Below the pieces are notes generated by a model. It worked only from the letters and a program-made list of their open reading frames with translations, did no database searches and was not told the DNA's origin. DNA of 64,000 nucleotides from Xenophilus azovorans DSM 13620 (GTDB lineage: Bacteria; Pseudomonadota; Gammaproteobacteria; Burkholderiales; Burkholderiaceae_C): positions 403,567 to 467,566 of the forward strand of contig NZ_KN050766.1 of the NCBI RefSeq assembly GCF_000745855.1. Direction: 5' to 3'. This document shows positions 63,718-64,000 of this stretch, piece after piece; within the stretch, counting starts at the first letter, position 1, and every line of letters begins with the position of its first letter. A program made the position numbers and the translations under genes.

Positions 63718-64000
63718 TCAGCGTCTGGCCGGTGCGCGCTGCGTGCCGTCCGGGCGCCGGGCGGCGGCCGCCCGCTTGCGCGGCGCCGCGGCCGCGCCCG
63801 CCTCGCCGGCGCGCGCCGTGCGCATGAAGCGGCTTTCGGTCGAGGTCACCCCCACGATGCGCGCGAGCTGCCTGCTGGTGCTGACGTAGGCGTGGCCGAT
63901 GCGGCTGTCGAAGTACAGCGAGTCGCCGCGCCCGAGGCGCACCACCTCGCCCGTCTCGAAATGCACCTCGATCGTGCCCGAGAGCACGTAGGCGAATTCC
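63718..64000 (-). CDS. Cupin-domain transcriptional regulator, 5' end outside window
   Basis: Only the C-terminal 93 residues are visible, open to the window edge. They form a cupin domain (EFAYVLSGTIEVHF, LGRGDSLYFDSRIGHAYVS) followed by a basic, Ala/Arg-rich tail. The cupin-at-C-terminus arrangement is typical of XRE-family regulators with a sensory cupin, but the helix-turn-helix is not in view. Confidence 0.75.
   Translation of the reverse strand, partial: EFAYVLSGTIEVHFETGEVVRLGRGDSLYFDSRIGHAYVSTSRQLARIVGVTSTESRFMRTARAGEAGAAAAPRKRAAAARRPDGTQRAPARR

Overview
The window is a GC-rich (about 70%), densely coding stretch of a bacterial chromosome. The gene families point to a betaproteobacterium of the Burkholderiales, most likely Comamonadaceae (Variovorax/Xenophilus-like): a Bug-type solute receptor, several CoA-transferase and Liv-type transporter modules, a cyo quinol oxidase followed by a RoxS/RoxR (RegB/RegA-type) pair, and a TadA-hydrolase fusion. 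This placement is inferred from family content only. I see no rRNA, tRNA, CRISPR array, insertion sequence or phage gene.

Layout. 1-2997: end of a TonB-dependent (siderophore) receptor gene, a PepSY membrane protein and a small two-helix protein, an iron-uptake operon. 3064-15234 (minus strand): an accessory catabolic region. It encodes a Rieske ferredoxin, a ribose-type ABC importer (binding protein, two permeases, double ATPase) with an FGGY sugar kinase, then an operon of membrane di-iron hydroxylase/desaturase, ferredoxin reductase, Zn alcohol dehydrogenase, esterase-like hydrolase and a LysR regulator. A TetR regulator (15426-16112) is divergent. 16141-25432 (minus strand): a nicotinate-degradation cluster nicC-nicE-nicD-nicX-nicF, preceded by a complete Liv-type ABC importer.

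25708-33761: a second catabolic module (family III CoA-transferase, TetR, acyl-CoA dehydrogenase, aldehyde dehydrogenase, Bug receptor, muconate-lactonizing-type enolase, alpha-methylacyl-CoA racemase). Two copies of one palindromic operator tie it together. 33767-47607: a block of stress and redox functions: tiny proteins, membrane PQQ glucose dehydrogenase, DUF3182 protein, hydrolase, CBS protein, DUF421 protein, pyruvate-oxidase-like enzyme, hemerythrin, large KatE catalase and a Cys-rich copper-storage protein. Several of these share a (T/A)CCTAC(A/G) motif about 90-110 bp upstream of their starts.

47751-56739: housekeeping and signalling genes (adenylate cyclase-FHA protein, LD-carboxypeptidase, TadA fused to a degenerate alpha/beta-hydrolase, GlcG/HbpS protein, a FixJ-type two-component pair, DUF72 protein, MFS transporter). 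56924-63699: cyoABCD-SURF1 followed by a RoxS/RoxR-like redox two-component system. The window ends in a cupin-type regulator running off the edge.

The most interesting system is the 3.0-15.3 kb region. The promoters of the Rieske ferredoxin gene and of the hydroxylase operon, 7 kb apart, align without a gap over 66 bp. This suggests one regulon for a three-component membrane hydroxylase, combined with a sugar-type importer and kinase of unknown substrate.
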